Assembly (NCBI GenBank): GCA_944388405.1 | Contig: CALXIQ010000042.1 | Span: 1 to 48,769 of the forward strand | Length of the DNA stretch: 48,769 nt | Origin: an uncultured Ruminococcus sp. | GTDB lineage: Bacteria > Bacillota > Clostridia > Oscillospirales > Ruminococcaceae | Direction of reading: 5' to 3' | Part shown: piece by piece, positions 8,868 through 17,604 of the stretch | How positions within the stretch are numbered: the first letter of the stretch is position 1 | Layout of the letters: the number at the start of each line of letters is the position of its first letter | Program-made: the position numbers and the translations under genes | The notes under the pieces: model-generated | What the model saw: only the letters and a program-made list of their open reading frames with translations | Database searches by the model: none | What the model was told of the DNA's origin: nothing

Positions 8868-8959
8868 CTGATTTTCGCATTTGCTCACTTAAACAATTAC
8901 AAATTCTAATTTGTCAAAAACCGATTTTCGCACAAACTATGTCGAAAACCGATGCACGA

Positions 8960-9050
8960 ACAAACTACCCTTGACGGTTACGAACCAATAGCCTTCACAA
9001 AACGAAGCGAGCAAGCGAGCGGATCAATATTGCCCCGTCTGGGCTAAGAC
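8960..9050 (+). repeat. Dispersed repeat A, copy A3, abutting tRNA-Gly
   Basis: Encodes MHEQTTLDGYEPIAFTKRSE from the ATG at 8952. Its far end (AGCCCAGAC in the minus sense) directly touches the CCA of the minus-strand tRNA-Gly at 9051. Confidence 0.8.
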
Positions 9051-9126
9051 TGGAGCGGATTACGAGGCTCGAACTCGCTACCTCCACCTTGGCAAGGTGG
9101 CGCTCTACCAGATGAGCTAAATCCGC
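9051..9126 (-). tRNA. tRNA-Gly (GCC)
   Basis: A 76 nt cloverleaf with CCA encoded. The anticodon loop reads TTGCCAA, and the acceptor stem GCGGATT pairs with AATCCGC. It is the last of four tRNAs in the cluster transcribed leftwards. Confidence 0.95.
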
Positions 9127-9159
9127 ATAGCAGACCTGAAAACTCAGATCTGATTTAAA

Positions 9160-9235
9160 TGGTGCCTCCGGACGGAATCGAACCATCGACACGGGGATTT
9201 TCAGTCCCCTGCTCTACCTACTGAGCTACAGAGGC
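9160..9235 (-). tRNA. tRNA-Phe (GAA)
   Basis: 76 nt with encoded CCA. Anticodon stem GGGGA/TCCCC with loop CTGAAAA; acceptor GCCTCTG pairs with CGGAGGC. Confidence 0.95.
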
Positions 9236-9263
9236 ATGCTTAAATTCCGCTAAGAATTTAAGC

Positions 9264-9340
9264 TGGCGACCTGAATGGGGCTCGAACCCACGACCTCTAG
9301 CGTGACAGGCTAGCGTTCTAACCAACTGAACTACCAGGCC
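9264..9340 (-). tRNA. tRNA-Asp (GTC)
   Basis: 77 nt with encoded CCA. Anticodon loop CTGTCAC between GCTAGC-type stems; T loop GTTCGAG. Confidence 0.95.
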
Positions 9341-9392
9341 ATTAGCAGATTAAAAATGTTGAAGTCAAAGGCTTCAACATTTCCTGCTTGTT

Positions 9393-9468
9393 TGGTGGGA
9401 ACAACAGGGCTCGAACCTGTGACCCTCTGCTTGTAAGGCAGATGCTCTCCCAGCTGAGCTATGCTCCC
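9393..9468 (-). tRNA. tRNA-Val (TAC)
   Basis: 76 nt with encoded CCA. Anticodon loop CTTACAA; acceptor GGGAGCA pairs with TGTTCCC. First tRNA of the Val-Asp-Phe-Gly transcript. Confidence 0.95.
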
Positions 9469-9507
9469 ACAGTTTATGTTGTTTACTTGTGTTTCACAAC
9501 ATAAATA

Positions 9508-9536
9508 ATTATACGCCATTTTCCCCCGTTTGTCAA
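9508..9536 (-). promoter_or_regulatory. Promoter of the tRNA cluster
   Basis: On the minus strand TTGACA (9531-9536), 17 bp, TATAAT (9508-9513), perfect sigma-A boxes about 40 bp before tRNA-Val. Confidence 0.85.
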
Positions 9537-9693
9537 GCCTTTTTTTATATTTTTTTCGCCAAGCCTTATTTTCGTCAATTAGGGCTATTTTTATTAAAAC
9601 ACCATCATCCACTTTGGAGATTTTACACAACCGCCAACAAATCTGACAGCGTTTTTACATCGGGGCACAGAACTCGTTTTACCCATAAGCAAA

Positions 9694-9724
9694 TAAAAAG
9701 CCTCCCGCTTCTTTGGCAGGAGGC
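9694..9724 (-). terminator. Terminator after ilvC
   Basis: On the minus strand GCCTCCTGC / GCGGGAGGC hairpin followed by TTTTTATTTG. Confidence 0.85.
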
Positions 9725-9738
9725 TGATATGCAAAAAT

Positions 9739-10773
<1,035 letters not shown>

Positions 10774-10824
10774 TTAATGTAATACCTAATATTTTATGTA
10801 GCCGCTGGGGCTAAATAAGCTTAA

Positions 10825-11322
10825 TTACTTCTTGGGAGCAATAACCTCTGCGCCCTTCTGAATCGCAATTGTTCCCGTTCTTACCATTTCAAGAATGTTG
10901 TAAGGAGTGACAATCTCCTCAAATCTTTTGAGATGAGCGTATGTATCGCACAGCTCCAATGTCATGGTAGTCAGGGTAATGTCCATTACCTTTGCGCCGG
11001 TTATATCCGCAATTGTCATAACCTCGCTACGCTTGTCGGCAGTGCAGGCAATTTTAACAATCATAAGTTCTCTTGCAAGGCACTCGTCCTTTGAAAGAGT
11101 TTTAACCTTTATAACCTCGATAAGCTTGTTAAGCTGCTTTTCAATCTGCTCAACGGTGTGCTCGTTGCCGTCTGCGATTATGGTTATACGGGAAATCGTC
11201 GGATCCTGTGTAGGACCTACCGCAAGGCTTTCAATGTTAAAGCCTCTTCTTGAGAAAAGCCCTGAAATTCTTGAAAGCACTCCGCTGTGATTCTCCACTA
11301 AAACAGATATTGTATGCTTCAT
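10825..11322 (-). CDS. ilvN: Acetolactate synthase small (regulatory) subunit
   Basis: Regulatory partner of IlvB that confers feedback inhibition by branched-chain amino acids. The 165 residues hold an N-terminal ACT domain (MKHTISVLVENHSGVLSRIS onward, to about 76) and the C-terminal ALS_ss_C domain. The ATG at 11322 is chosen over an upstream in-frame start at 11352 because GGAGGG lies 10 nt ahead of it and because family members start MKHTISVLV. It lies between ilvB and ilvC. The symbol ilvH is also used for this family. Confidence 0.95.
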   Translation of the reverse strand: MKHTISVLVENHSGVLSRISGLFSRRGFNIESLAVGPTQDPTISRITIIADGNEHTVEQIEKQLNKLIEVIKVKTLSKDECLARELMIVKIACTADKRSEVMTIADITGAKVMDITLTTMTLELCDTYAHLKRFEEIVTPYNILEMVRTGTIAIQKGAEVIAPKK

Positions 11323-11435
11323 ATCTTTATACCCTCCACTTATCTTCCGCAATTAATAATTATAGCACCGCTTTATTAATTTGTTTTTAATTTTTCACGT
11401 ATCTAAAATTAAAGGTACGACAAAACTCAAATCTG

Positions 11436-13061
11436 TTAAAGGGTGGCTGCTTTTTCATCTACTCTTACCTCTACAAGACAAAGCTGATCGGTTTCGCTGA
11501 GCAGCTTTATCGCCTCGTTCATGGACGCTTCGTCGGTAACCCTTAACGCCTGTATGCCGTAAGCTTCAGCAAGCTTGATAAAGTCAGGAGAGCCGTCAAG
11601 ATATACTGCGGTTTCTCTGCCGTTGTAGCCGTTTGCCTGCAGCTCTCTTACCATGCCCAGACAGTTATTGGTCATAACCATAATTTTAATGTTCACCCCG
11701 TGCTGAACTGCCGTACCCAGCTCCATAAACTCCATCTGAAATGCTCCGTCGCCGCAGATTGCCATAACCGGCCGTGACGGGTCAGCCATTCTGGCGCCGA
11801 TTGCCGCCGGAACCGAATAGCCCATTGTGCCCATTCCTCCTGCGGTGAGAAATCTTCCGCCCTCTTTGATATGATAGCCTGTCGCTGTCCAGATTTGGTT
11901 CTGTCCCACGTCGGCAACCACTACCGTGTTGTCGGGCATTGCCTTTGACAGCTTGACCATAAACTCTCTGGGATTAACCGTGCCGTTATTTGCCGCCACA
12001 AAGGTTCTTGGCGTTTTATATGTGTCAAGATGAGCTATCCATTCCTTATGCTCCATAGGACTTGCCATTTCAAGCATCTGGGAAAGCACCGACTTGGCAT
12101 CCCCTACCAGCGGATAATCAGCGCCGATATTTTTGCCAATCTCCGCCGGGTCGATGTCAATGTGAAGTATCTTAGTGGTTTTCTCAAGGGCGAGAGGAGT
12201 TCTTACCGCTCTGTCACCTACCCTTGCGCCTACCAGAAACAGCACGTCGCACTCCTTGACCGCCATATTGGCGCTTTTTACACCGTGCATACCAAGCATT
12301 CCGTAAAACAGCGGGTCGTCGTCGGAAAAAACCGAAATTCCCATCATTGTGGTAATAACGGGTATCTCCATTTTATGGGCAAGCTCTTTAATCTCCTGCT
12401 GAGCGTGAGAAGCAAACACTCCTCCGCCAATGCAGATAAGGGGCTTGTGCGCCTCCTCAAGGGCTGAAAGCACCCGCTTAATTTGCAGATAATTGCCCTT
12501 TGTGGTAGGCTTATAGCCTCTTATGTCAACCGTTTCGGGGTATTCAAAGTCAAGCTCCATCTTCTGAACGTCCATGGGAACGTCGATAAGCACCGGGCCC
12601 GGTCTGCCAGTTCCGGCGATGTAGAAGGCTTCCTTAAAGACTCTGGGCAGCTCCTTTGGGTCTTTAAGCAGATAGCTGTGCTTTACAAAAGGCTCGGCTG
12701 CGCCGGTTATGTCCGCCTCCTGAAAAACGTCGCTGCCTATCTGGTCGGTGTTGACCTGACCTGTAATGCACACAATTGGTATGGAATCGGCATAAGCCGT
12801 TGCGATTGCAGTAATAAGGTTTGTAGCTCCCGGTCCTGATGTGGCAATGCACACGGCGGGCTTGCCGGAAATTCTTGCAAAGCCGTTGGCAGCGTGTCCT
12901 CCGTTTGCCTCGTGACGGACAAGAACGTGCTTGATGTCGTTCTCGGCGTCCATCAATGCGTCATAAAAGGGACATATCGCCGCACCGGGATAGCCGTAGA
13001 CGACCTTTATATTCTCCGCCTTCAAACATTCAACCATAGCCTGAGCAGCTTTCATTTTCAT
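11436..13061 (-). CDS. ilvB: Acetolactate synthase large (catalytic) subunit
   Basis: ThDP-dependent enzyme joining pyruvate to pyruvate or 2-ketobutyrate, the first common step of branched-chain synthesis. The 541 residues show the three domains of the family: the N-terminal domain with GYPGAAICPFYDAL and the activating Glu in VRHEANGGHAANG; the central FAD-binding domain with GMLGMHGVKSAN; and the C-terminal ThDP/Mg motif GDGAFQMEF ending TNNCLG. The ATG at 13061 has GGAGG 8 nt upstream; the longer in-frame start at 13097 has none. It is the first gene of ilvBNC behind a perfect promoter. Confidence 0.97.
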   Translation of the reverse strand: MKMKAAQAMVECLKAENIKVVYGYPGAAICPFYDALMDAENDIKHVLVRHEANGGHAANGFARISGKPAVCIATSGPGATNLITAIATAYADSIPIVCITGQVNTDQIGSDVFQEADITGAAEPFVKHSYLLKDPKELPRVFKEAFYIAGTGRPGPVLIDVPMDVQKMELDFEYPETVDIRGYKPTTKGNYLQIKRVLSALEEAHKPLICIGGGVFASHAQQEIKELAHKMEIPVITTMMGISVFSDDDPLFYGMLGMHGVKSANMAVKECDVLFLVGARVGDRAVRTPLALEKTTKILHIDIDPAEIGKNIGADYPLVGDAKSVLSQMLEMASPMEHKEWIAHLDTYKTPRTFVAANNGTVNPREFMVKLSKAMPDNTVVVADVGQNQIWTATGYHIKEGGRFLTAGGMGTMGYSVPAAIGARMADPSRPVMAICGDGAFQMEFMELGTAVQHGVNIKIMVMTNNCLGMVRELQANGYNGRETAVYLDGSPDFIKLAEAYGIQALRVTDEASMNEAIKLLSETDQLCLVEVRVDEKAATL

Positions 13062-13089
13062 AAAGAATCGCCTCCGCAATAAAATTTTT

Positions 13090-13110
13090 TCAGACACACA
13101 ATGCGTCTGA
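13090..13110 (-). promoter_or_regulatory. Inverted repeat in the ilvB leader
   Basis: TCAGAC / GTCTGA arms around a 9 nt spacer, lying just after the predicted transcription start (about 13113). It could be an operator or a 5' stabilising hairpin. No T-box or leader peptide is visible. Confidence 0.4.
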
Positions 13111-13119
13111 AATTAATTA

Positions 13120-13148
13120 ATTATACCATAATACACCTTTAAAGTCAA
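13120..13148 (-). promoter_or_regulatory. Promoter of ilvBNC
   Basis: Minus strand TTGACT (13143-13148), 17 bp, TATAAT (13120-13125). Confidence 0.85.
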
Positions 13149-13285
13149 CAGAAAAATAATTAAAATTGCGGGACATCCCCCAGACATTGACGCTTAATTC
13201 CAAGCAAGGAAAAGCACCGTTAGATTTTAGATATTATGATATGGGAAATTTAATTTTTAGCCTTATATTTTTTTAAGTTTTGCTC

Positions 13286-13314
13286 TTGTAAGTTAAAATC
13301 ATGTGTGCTATAAT
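13286..13314 (+). promoter_or_regulatory. Promoter of rlmA
   Basis: TTGTAA (13286-13291), 17 bp with a TG just before the -10, TATAAT (13309-13314). Confidence 0.7.
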
Positions 13315-13369
13315 ACATAGGATTTAAGAAACATGACAAGGTAAAGTCAAAGGAAGTGCGTGAAATCAG

Positions 13370-14194
13370 ATGTATATTTGTCCCGTGTGCGGTAAAAATC
13401 TGAAGCTTTCAAAAAACGGCTATCGATGCAGGAACAATCACTGCTTTGACGTTGCCAGAAACGGATATGTAAATCTGCTGACCACAAAAGGCAGAAATCC
13501 GAAAAAAGCAGGCGACAATCCGCTTATGGTGAAAGCAAGAAGCGCATTTCTTGACAAGGACTACTATAAGCCGCTGGCTTTAAGGGCGGCGGAGATTATC
13601 AGAACGCTGCTGAAAGATAACCCGAAGTCTGTAATAATAGACAGCGGCTGCGGCGAGGGCTACTACACCAAATTTTATGCCCGTGAGATGAAAAATGCTG
13701 AAATCTACGGCATTGACATTTCAAAAACCGCCGTGTCCCATGCTATGAGCCGGTGCAGGCAGGAGGGGCTTTCAAACGTCAGCTTTGCGGTGGCGTCCTC
13801 CTTTGAGCTGCCCTTTCGCTCCATTTCGGCTGACTTGGTGGTTTCGGCATTTGCTCCCGTTTCAAACGACGAGTATGCAAGAGTGCTGAAAAAGGGCGGC
13901 TTTCTGGTGGTTATCTCCCCTGCGGCAAGGCATTTGTACGGGCTTAAATGTGTCCTTTACGACGTGCCATACGAAAACAAACCCAACGTCTACGGACTGA
14001 GAAAGTTTGAAAAGCTGGGCGAGGAACAGTTAAGCTACTCGGTTACGCTGGCGTCACAGGAGGACATACAGAATCTTTTTGCCATGACCCCATACTTTTA
14101 CAAAACCTCCGAGGAGGCAAAAAAGCGGCTGGAGTCGCTGGAAACCCTTGAAACCGAATGTAGCTTTGTTATTGAAACCTATCATAAAAAATAA
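13370..14194 (+). CDS. rlmA: 23S rRNA (guanine-N1) methyltransferase, RlmA family
   Basis: SAM-dependent methyltransferase expected to modify a guanine of 23S rRNA (745 or 748 depending on subgroup). The 274 residues begin with the RlmA zinc finger, CPVCGKN (C4, C7) with a further C-x3-H pair in CRNNHCFD, then FDVARNGYVNLL, which is diagnostic. SAM motif I is IIDSGCGEGYYT (about 85-96), with YGIDISKTAV next. The substrate subgroup (RlmA-I or II) cannot be fixed by eye. It has its own promoter and lies divergent from ilvB. Confidence 0.9.
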   Translation: MYICPVCGKNLKLSKNGYRCRNNHCFDVARNGYVNLLTTKGRNPKKAGDNPLMVKARSAFLDKDYYKPLALRAAEIIRTLLKDNPKSVIIDSGCGEGYYTKFYAREMKNAEIYGIDISKTAVSHAMSRCRQEGLSNVSFAVASSFELPFRSISADLVVSAFAPVSNDEYARVLKKGGFLVVISPAARHLYGLKCVLYDVPYENKPNVYGLRKFEKLGEEQLSYSVTLASQEDIQNLFAMTPYFYKTSEEAKKRLESLETLETECSFVIETYHKK

Positions 14195-14253
14195 GCTGAC
14201 TGCAAAAAGAAAGAAGGTGAAATCCATGCCGTTATATGCGGTATGGAGCTTAT

Positions 14254-15222
14254 ATGAACAAGGATTTATTCTGTAAAGGATACACGTGGGGATTTTTCGC
14301 CCACAGCGGAGAAATGCAGACAAAGGCTGCGGAAGAATCAATGGAAAGGCTGGCTTCAAACGGTCTTAACTGGATATGCATTCCCGTAAACGCCTGGCAG
14401 GAAACCTTTGCGAGCACTAAGGTTTTCTGCGACTACGAAAGAACCCAGACCGACGACGACGTGATTTTCGCTATAAAGAAGGCAAAATCGCTGGGGCTGA
14501 AGATTTGTCTTAAACCTATGGTAAACTGCTTTGACAGGGCTTGGAGGGCAAGGATAGACTTCCCTTCGGAAAATCAGGAATACTGGGACAAATGGTTCAG
14601 GTCCTATAACGCTTTTATGCTGCACTACGCAGCAATAGCCGAAAAAACCGGGTGCGAAATGCTTTGCACAGGCTGTGAGATGGCAGGAATGGACAAGCAG
14701 TCTGACAGGTGCAGAGATATGATACGCAAGGTTCGCAAGGTTTACAGCGGAATTGTTATGCACAACATCAATCACGGCGATGAATTTCGCTTTAACTGGC
14801 TGGGTGATGTGGACGTAATCGGTATCTCGGCTTATTACCCTGTTACGGACGAAAACGACCGCAGTCTTGAGCGAATGATAAGAGAGTTCAAAAAGCGCAC
14901 CGAGGTGCTGGAAAAGGCTCATGAGCATTACGGCAAGCCTATTATGTTTGCTGAAATCGGTGTGCGAAACGAACAGGGTTGCACGCAGTACCCCTGGGAT
15001 TTCCACAACCGTCCCGACCGACCCTCCGACCAGCAGGAGCAGGCGAATTTCTACGAGGCTGCAATGACTGCCACCTGGGACAAGGACTGGTTCTGCGGCT
15101 ACTTCTGGTGGGACTGGAAAGCCACCCTCCCTCCCATTGAAAAGGCTAAGGAAGACCGTGACTTTACCATATACGGCAAAAAAGCCGAGCAGGTTTTGAA
15201 AAACTGGTACACCAAAGCCTGA
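14254..15222 (+). CDS. Glycoside hydrolase, GH113-like (beta-mannanase family)
   Basis: Predicted TIM-barrel hydrolase of clan GH-A, closest in appearance to GH113 endo-beta-1,4-mannanases. The 322 residues open with KGYTWGFFAHSGE. The likely acid/base Glu is in CTGCEMAGMD (about 145) and the likely nucleophile in IMFAEIGVRNEQG (about 235), followed by a tryptophan-rich GYFWWDWKA typical of sugar binding. There is no signal peptide, so it acts inside the cell, perhaps on imported manno-oligosaccharides. The ATG at 14254 has GGAG 5 nt ahead; 14236 is an alternative. A separate ATG at 14226 with a better ribosome site opens a 16-codon overlapping frame (see findings). Confidence 0.75.
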   Translation: MNKDLFCKGYTWGFFAHSGEMQTKAAEESMERLASNGLNWICIPVNAWQETFASTKVFCDYERTQTDDDVIFAIKKAKSLGLKICLKPMVNCFDRAWRARIDFPSENQEYWDKWFRSYNAFMLHYAAIAEKTGCEMLCTGCEMAGMDKQSDRCRDMIRKVRKVYSGIVMHNINHGDEFRFNWLGDVDVIGISAYYPVTDENDRSLERMIREFKKRTEVLEKAHEHYGKPIMFAEIGVRNEQGCTQYPWDFHNRPDRPSDQQEQANFYEAAMTATWDKDWFCGYFWWDWKATLPPIEKAKEDRDFTIYGKKAEQVLKNWYTKA

Positions 15223-15243
15223 TGACTTACAACACAAAAAGAT

Positions 15244-15286
15244 GGCGGAATAGTCCGACAAAATGGACTCTTCCGCCGATTTTTTA
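15244..15286 (+). terminator. Terminator after the GH113-like gene (bidirectional)
   Basis: GGCGGAA + AGTCC pair with GGACT + TTCCGCC, followed by GATTTTTTA; the minus side also has a T run. Confidence 0.85.
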
Positions 15287-15296
15287 CGCAAATAAA

Positions 15297-15325
15297 GAGA
15301 GAACAAGCTAAATGCCTGTTCTCTC
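15297..15325 (-). terminator. Terminator of the minus-strand repeat-bearing transcript
   Basis: GAGAGAACA-x-GC pairs with GC-x-TGTTCTCTC (one mismatch) around a 5 nt loop; minus-strand tail TTTATTTGCG. The bidirectional hairpin at 15244 backs it up. Confidence 0.6.
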
Positions 15326-16629
15326 GGTATATACAATATTATCAGGTTACACGTTTCAATATTGTAAGACTACTTAGTACATCGGATTCACTCCACACTG
15401 AATTAAGTTACTTCAAACAACTTACATATAAACCCGGTTGTCAACCGCCGGTTCTATAACGCTGTCACACTTACCAAATCTACATCATTTGGTCAACTAC
15501 CAAAAGCCTTACGGCTTAAACCTAAACCATTGGAATTACACCTTTCAGTAATTTTGATTGTCAATCGTAATTACTTAAACCATCGGACTCAACCTTTCAA
15601 GTAAATTCATCTACCATAGAGGTTATTATACCATTGGACTCATACCTTTCGTGCAAACTAAATTCCCTGAGGAACAAATATCGAAATCAAGCTAAAGTTT
15701 CTGGCGGACTCACTCCAATCTTTTAAATATTCAAGCGCCTTGTGTACATCATAATCATAATGCACCACTCCTATAGAAACTTTATTTTCAAACCCTTGCG
15801 AAGGTCTTTACCGACCTCGCTCAATTTAAAGTCTTAGGCGGACTCACTCCCGTCATTCAGATATTAAATCGTTTTACATCGTATTTAACGTGCATCAATC
15901 GCAAACCAACAGCCTTAAACTGTTTAAATCTCAAGTTTACATTGGACTCACTCTTTCAAGTTATTTTAAAAAATCCCTTGAAAAACTTAACTTGTGCATT
16001 GGAAACACTCCTCACTAAAATTTATTCAGAAACCTCTTGAAGAAAATCATAACCATTTCTCCTTTCGTATTACCTGAACTATTAAATTGTAATTTCAGAG
16101 TATCCAAACTTACATAAACTTGTTTGTCAATCTACCACGAAACTCTCGAATCTATATTTTAAAAAACCACATTTACGGTTTGAGTTTATCAGTCTTTACA
16201 CCTGAGTTGTTACTCTGTAATTTCAGATTCTGCCGAGTCTCGGGATACTCTGGCCAATCTCTACTACGTCCATGGGACTCGCTCCTTTCAAATCATTATT
16301 AAGCTTAACTGCGGTACCTGCCGTTCCTTCCAAAACTCTTTGCACTGTGTGAACCGCCCGGTAGCTTTCCGCCGCCGCTTCGATTTAGTTAAGGTACTCA
16401 GACTTACTTCAAAAATCCGCTCCCCGCTTTGGTTACCTCTGAATCTCCGTCTTAATCTCTGTCAGATCCCTCTCGTCGGACTAAACCGGCTTCAGCTTTC
16501 GCCTTGCGTTTTAAGAAACTTACCTTTAAATAAAACTCTGATATTCAATCGGCATCCCTTTCGACATATCGTTTATTTTTAGTATAAATTTCTTTGGAGG
16601 ATCTACTCTTTGAGTATTTCCTTTTCCTT
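15297..16629 (-). ncRNA. Candidate 1.3 kb non-coding RNA with nine GGAGTGAGTCC motifs
   Basis: This stretch holds no convincing gene on either strand, yet it is framed on the minus strand by a perfect sigma-A promoter (16636-16664) and a terminator. Nine copies of a motif close to GAAAGGAGTGAGTCCAATGG occur in the transcript sense, at plus positions 16271-16290, 15997-16014, 15940-15960, 15837-15850, 15703-15717, 15631-15650, 15581-15601, 15528-15549 and 15381-15394. Three neighbours are spaced about 51 nt. Local hairpins are evident: TACTC-AAA-GAGTA near the 5' end, AAGCC-GTAA-GGCTT, ACCAAAT-x7-ATTTGGT, CGGTT-GAC-AACCG and GATTG-ACA-ATC. A 9 bp distant pair joins 16243-16251 with 16097-16105. 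Base composition is more AT-rich than the flanks. It resembles no RNA family I can name. Alternatives are an array of tiny reading frames or a decayed gene. Confidence 0.6.
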
Positions 16630-16635
16630 GTCTAT

Positions 16636-16664
16636 ACTATAACATACTTTTTGTACATTGTCAA
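16636..16664 (-). promoter_or_regulatory. Promoter of the repeat-bearing transcript
   Basis: Minus strand TTGACA (16659-16664), 17 bp, TATAGT (16636-16641). Predicted start about 16629. Confidence 0.8.
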
Positions 16665-16722
16665 TAGTTTTTTTCAAAAAAATTTGAAATAAATTATTTA
16701 ATATTACCTTTACATTATGCGC

Positions 16723-16751
16723 TTGACTTTGGTTGCCGGGTGTAGTATAAT
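16723..16751 (+). promoter_or_regulatory. Promoter of the DUF1292 gene
   Basis: TTGACT (16723-16728), 17 bp, TATAAT (16746-16751). Confidence 0.8.
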
Positions 16752-16866
16752 AAATATGTTGCGGTGCTTAAAGTGATGATGTTTTACCAAATCGCCGCAT
16801 CGGTACAGGATGTAAAAATAACTTTTAAAGCGGCTTATATACATTGAAACCGCGCGGAGGTACGCT

Positions 16867-17193
16867 ATGTCTGAAGAATATACCCCTGACCTTTATACGC
16901 TTGAGGACGAAGACGGTAACGAGCAGGTTTTTGAAATGCTCGACGTAATGGAATACGAAGGCGAAAAGTATTACGCTCTTACCCCTTACTACGAGAATCC
17001 GGACGAGGCTTTGGGTGACGACGGCGAAGTTGTTATACTAAAATCTGATTTTGACGGCGACGAAGAAATAATGGTTTCTATTGACGACGATGAGGAATAC
17101 GAGCGCATCGGAAACATCTTCATGAAAAGAATTGAAGAAATGTTTGACTTTGACGATGATGAAGAGGACAACAGTCCTTCTACCTATTCCTAA
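16867..17193 (+). CDS. DUF1292 family protein (YrzB-like)
   Basis: Small, very acidic 108-residue protein of the DUF1292 family, common in Firmicutes and of unknown function. The family core runs from YTLEDEDGNEQVFEMLD to EVVILKSDFDGDEE, with the characteristic YYALTPY in between; the C-terminus is a run of Asp/Glu. GGAGG sits 6 nt before the ATG. It stands alone behind its own promoter, divergent from the repeat-bearing transcript and upstream of the 6S RNA; in many Firmicutes it lies next to ruvX, which here is elsewhere (23034). Confidence 0.85.
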   Translation: MSEEYTPDLYTLEDEDGNEQVFEMLDVMEYEGEKYYALTPYYENPDEALGDDGEVVILKSDFDGDEEIMVSIDDDEEYERIGNIFMKRIEEMFDFDDDEEDNSPSTYS

Positions 17194-17265
17194 GCACAGT
17201 TTACACGGTTTGTCAATTGGTATGCTGTACAATTTTTCATAGTGTATTTTGCACATAATTACCTA

Positions 17266-17294
17266 TTGATATTTCGGCGCAGATGTGCTATACT
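17266..17294 (+). promoter_or_regulatory. Promoter of 6S RNA
   Basis: TTGATA (17266-17271), 17 bp, TATACT (17289-17294); start predicted near 17301. Confidence 0.75.
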
Positions 17295-17300
17295 ATATAC

Positions 17301-17530
17301 AGAAAAGCAAAGACACGACTCACTGCCTTGTACGACCAAGTGCGGTTTTTATAAATCCAACACATATTAATAGGGAACTTCGCTCCGAAAGCGGATTGCA
17401 GACCTCCCGACCCGGACCGCTTCGGCTGCTTCGGGCTACGGACGAAGGGAGCGTGAAACCAAGGGCTGGTACCCACCTGCTTGAGGCGGGTTTTATTCGC
17501 CGCACGACGGCAAGGCGGTCTACATTCAAA
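17301..17530 (+). ncRNA. ssrS: 6S RNA
   Basis: Regulatory RNA that mimics an open promoter and binds sigma-A RNA polymerase. It is called from shape: a closing stem of CTGCCTTG (17323-17330) with CAAGGCGG (17511-17518), then GTGCGG (17340-17345) with CCGCAC (17500-17505); a large unpaired centre; and the characteristic 3' side hairpin CCCACC-x-GGCGGG followed by TTTTATTCGCCGCACG. GAGCGTGAAACC resembles the GGGCATGAAACC of B. subtilis 6S RNA as I recall it. It has a consensus promoter and a terminator. A covariance search with the Rfam 6S model would settle it. Confidence 0.75.
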
Positions 17531-17533
17531 AAT

Positions 17534-17570
17534 AATCCGAGAGATTTTTTATCTCCCGGATTTTTTATTT
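17534..17570 (+). terminator. Terminator after 6S RNA (bidirectional)
   Basis: AATCCG + GAGAT pair with ATCTC + CGGATT, then TTTTATTTT; the minus side can end the aldo/keto reductase gene. Confidence 0.75.
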
Positions 17571-17604
17571 TATGTATTATTCAAAAGACGTAAGAACTGC
17601 CCGT

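Noticed and set aside
8995..9192. A 65-codon minus-strand frame (LAHLVERHLAKVEVASSSLV)
   Set aside because: Translated tRNA-Gly and tRNA-Phe sequence, a well-known annotation artefact.
9331..9630. A 99-codon minus-strand frame over the tRNA cluster
   Set aside because: It lies across tRNA-Val and its promoter; the apparent protein is translated tRNA (GSIAQLGEHLPYKQRV-like artefact common in databases).
15361..16300. CRISPR array suggested by the repeated GGACTCACTCC words
   Set aside because: Repeat units are only 14-22 bp with many changes, and spacing varies from about 50 to 275 bp; no cas genes are present.
16300..16335. T-box-like GGTACCGC on the minus strand (CAGGTACCGCAGTT)
   Set aside because: No full T-box consensus (GGGTGG before it), no terminator or synthetase gene downstream; the real T-box is at alaS.
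16120..16582. Plus-strand frames of 60 and 80 codons within the repeat-bearing region
   Set aside because: No ribosome site, no recognisable domain, and they run against the only good promoter of the region.
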